DNA of 64,000 nucleotides, taken from contig JAQYWI010000002.1 in assembly GCA_030145015.1 (NCBI GenBank), positions 1 through 64,000 on the forward strand, read 5' to 3'. Shown here piece after piece: positions 62,907 to 64,000 of this stretch. Under the pieces are notes generated by a model. The model was given only the letters and a program-made list of their open reading frames with translations. It was not told where the DNA came from and made no database searches. Made by a program: the position numbers and the translations under genes. Within the stretch, counting starts at the first letter, position 1. The number at the start of each line of letters is the position of its first letter. The DNA is from Desulfobacterales bacterium. Its GTDB lineage: Bacteria > Desulfobacterota > Desulfobacteria > Desulfobacterales > JAHEIW01.

Positions 62907-64000
62907 TTATAAAGATTTCAAATAGTCAATAATCGCATCAATTTTATCGTCTTTCAGATGCTTAAATGGCGGCATCTTCTCACCCCCATTAACAATCCTT
63001 TCACGGATGTTCTTTTCGCTGGTGGATCGCCCTGACGTTGGAAGCTTCGGGTTTTTAAACAAGCCTTGCAACCCGGGGCCCACTTTTGTTTCATTACGAT
63101 CGTGATAATGACAGATAGCGCAGTTGGCAGTAAACAGATCTTGGCCGGATCCGGCTGATTTTGCATTCTGCAGTTTGGAAAAAACCCAGTCGCCGGACCG
63201 ACTCGGAAGGCGGAAACTGCCCTGCAACCTGATCTGGTTTTCTTTGCACACCACTTGAAGTTCGGCTTTACCCTTTTCGCCTTTGAACCGAAATTCCATG
63301 ATGACCTTATCGTCTTTTTGATCCATTTTAGCGATGATAATATCGCCCTCGAACTGCTTGCCGCTAAACATCCCGGGAGCCCCCTGAGTAAATTGATAGA
63401 CTTTGTCGAAGTTTGACTTCCAGGTACCGGCAACCTCACATTTTAGTTTTTCAGCATGCGCTACCGGCGGTTTATGCACGGATTGGTTCAAACCATTGTA
63501 AATGGGGCCATTGCTGCATTGATGATCCGCCACCACAAAGAGCCAGTTTTTAAGGTCTTCGCCATCAAGCGGCAGCGGGATAAACGGAGAAACATAATCT
63601 TCGCTCGGAAAGTCCGCTTTTTTATCTTTCAGATCACCGCTGTCCGGTGCCAGGCGATAGGATCGAAAACGCTTGGTATCGACTGCCAGCATTTGAGGGC
63701 CAAGGTTATTGTTGGGATCATCAACCCTCATTTTGATTTGAAAAACCTGATCGGAAATTTTGTTAAAACGGATGTTGGAAATGCGCGGATCATCACCCTT
63801 TTTTCCGTCAACCGGCAAAATCACAGGGATCTCATTATCCGCACCCGCTTTGATTTGCACCTGAAGCGGAAAGTAAATATACCCCTCACTGTAGACATGC
63901 AAGCCCCAAGGCCCTCCGGACGGTAAGGGTATTTTAAAGGTACCATCGGATCCAATAGCGCCGCCTGTGAGGAAGGCGTTGTTATGAAGCTCACCTTTTT
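62907..64000 (-). CDS. Multidomain c-type cytochrome, 5' end beyond the window
   Basis: The frame stays open to the window edge, so the start is outside. Residues visible: an N-terminal carboxypeptidase-regulatory or Ig-like beta domain (FKIPLPSGGPWGLHVYSEGYIYFPLQV), a middle beta-rich domain, and a C-terminal class I cytochrome c (CAICHYHDRNETKVGPGL, C-x2-C-H, with distal Met in KMPPFKHL and helix DDKIDAIIDYLKSL). The cytochrome P460 gene follows one base later, suggesting a two-cytochrome operon for periplasmic electron transfer. Confidence 0.82.
   Translation of the reverse strand, partial: KGELHNNAFLTGGAIGSDGTFKIPLPSGGPWGLHVYSEGYIYFPLQVQIKAGADNEIPVILPVDGKKGDDPRISNIRFNKISDQVFQIKMRVDDPNNNLGPQMLAVDTKRFRSYRLAPDSGDLKDKKADFPSEDYVSPFIPLPLDGEDLKNWLFVVADHQCSNGPIYNGLNQSVHKPPVAHAEKLKCEVAGTWKSNFDKVYQFTQGAPGMFSGKQFEGDIIIAKMDQKDDKVIMEFRFKGEKGKAELQVVCKENQIRLQGSFRLPSRSGDWVFSKLQNAKSAGSGQDLFTANCAICHYHDRNETKVGPGLQGLFKNPKLPTSGRSTSEKNIRERIVNGGEKMPPFKHLKDDKIDAIIDYLKSL

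Overview
The window is 64 kb of bacterial chromosome with about 45 recognisable protein genes, no rRNA, tRNA, phage or CRISPR locus, and a large amount of structured non-coding sequence. Gene content (a complete 14-function complex I with fused NuoB-C-D, EpmA, a DUF1178 protein, a PA2779/PA2778 pair, paired Hsp20 genes, SPASM radical SAM enzymes, a cytochrome P460) and the style of the intergenic repeats suggest a Gram-negative anaerobe or facultative organism near the Desulfobacterota (former Deltaproteobacteria). That placement is inference; the window holds no taxonomic marker or sulfate-reduction gene.

Layout. 1-8 kb: ion transport (MscS, a CorA with GTN in place of GMN, DedA, Kup), then a decayed ABC efflux cluster (HlyD fragment, two ATPases and a permease) carrying two in-frame stops, two indels and one internal deletion. 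8-20 kb: epmA, an SLC12-like permease, a LapA-like membrane protein, a SpoIIE-type phosphatase, a K+ channel with RCK domain, a Yip1-like protein, a GalT-like enzyme, a CNNM/CorC-type protein and an SH3-domain protein. 20-36 kb: a DUF1178 gene and the minus-strand operon nuoA-BCD-E-F-G-H-I-J-K-L-M-N. 36-43 kb: RlpA, Lon, two divergent Hsp20 genes, an MFS transporter and a YegP-like protein, i.e. envelope and protein quality control. 43-56 kb: acyltransferase, alpha/alpha-toroid protein, an ECF sigma/anti-sigma/Spy-like operon, dodecin, then a tightly coupled set (methyltransferase, processive GT2, GT-C, DUF547, DPM1-like GT2, two SPASM radical SAM enzymes) that looks like a pathway for a membrane-linked glycan or glycolipid. 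56-64 kb: PA2779/PA2778-like pair, AsmA-like protein, membrane sulfatase, cytochrome P460 and a multidomain c-type cytochrome cut by the window end.

The most unusual material lies between genes. (1) A structured element occurs twice (upstream of nuoA and upstream of the dodecin gene); compensatory base changes between the copies support a conserved RNA fold. (2) At least fourteen gaps, six inside the nuo operon, are filled by short-period degenerate 'word' repeats, most with a mirror-image arm; architecture is conserved while the words differ. (3) Two copies of a ~300-bp MITE-like repeat with CTAGTGTC ends, two copies of an element bounded by ACCTGAATYTTGC inverted ends, and three long imperfect palindromes are also present. 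I regard (1) and (2) as the best candidates for something undescribed.
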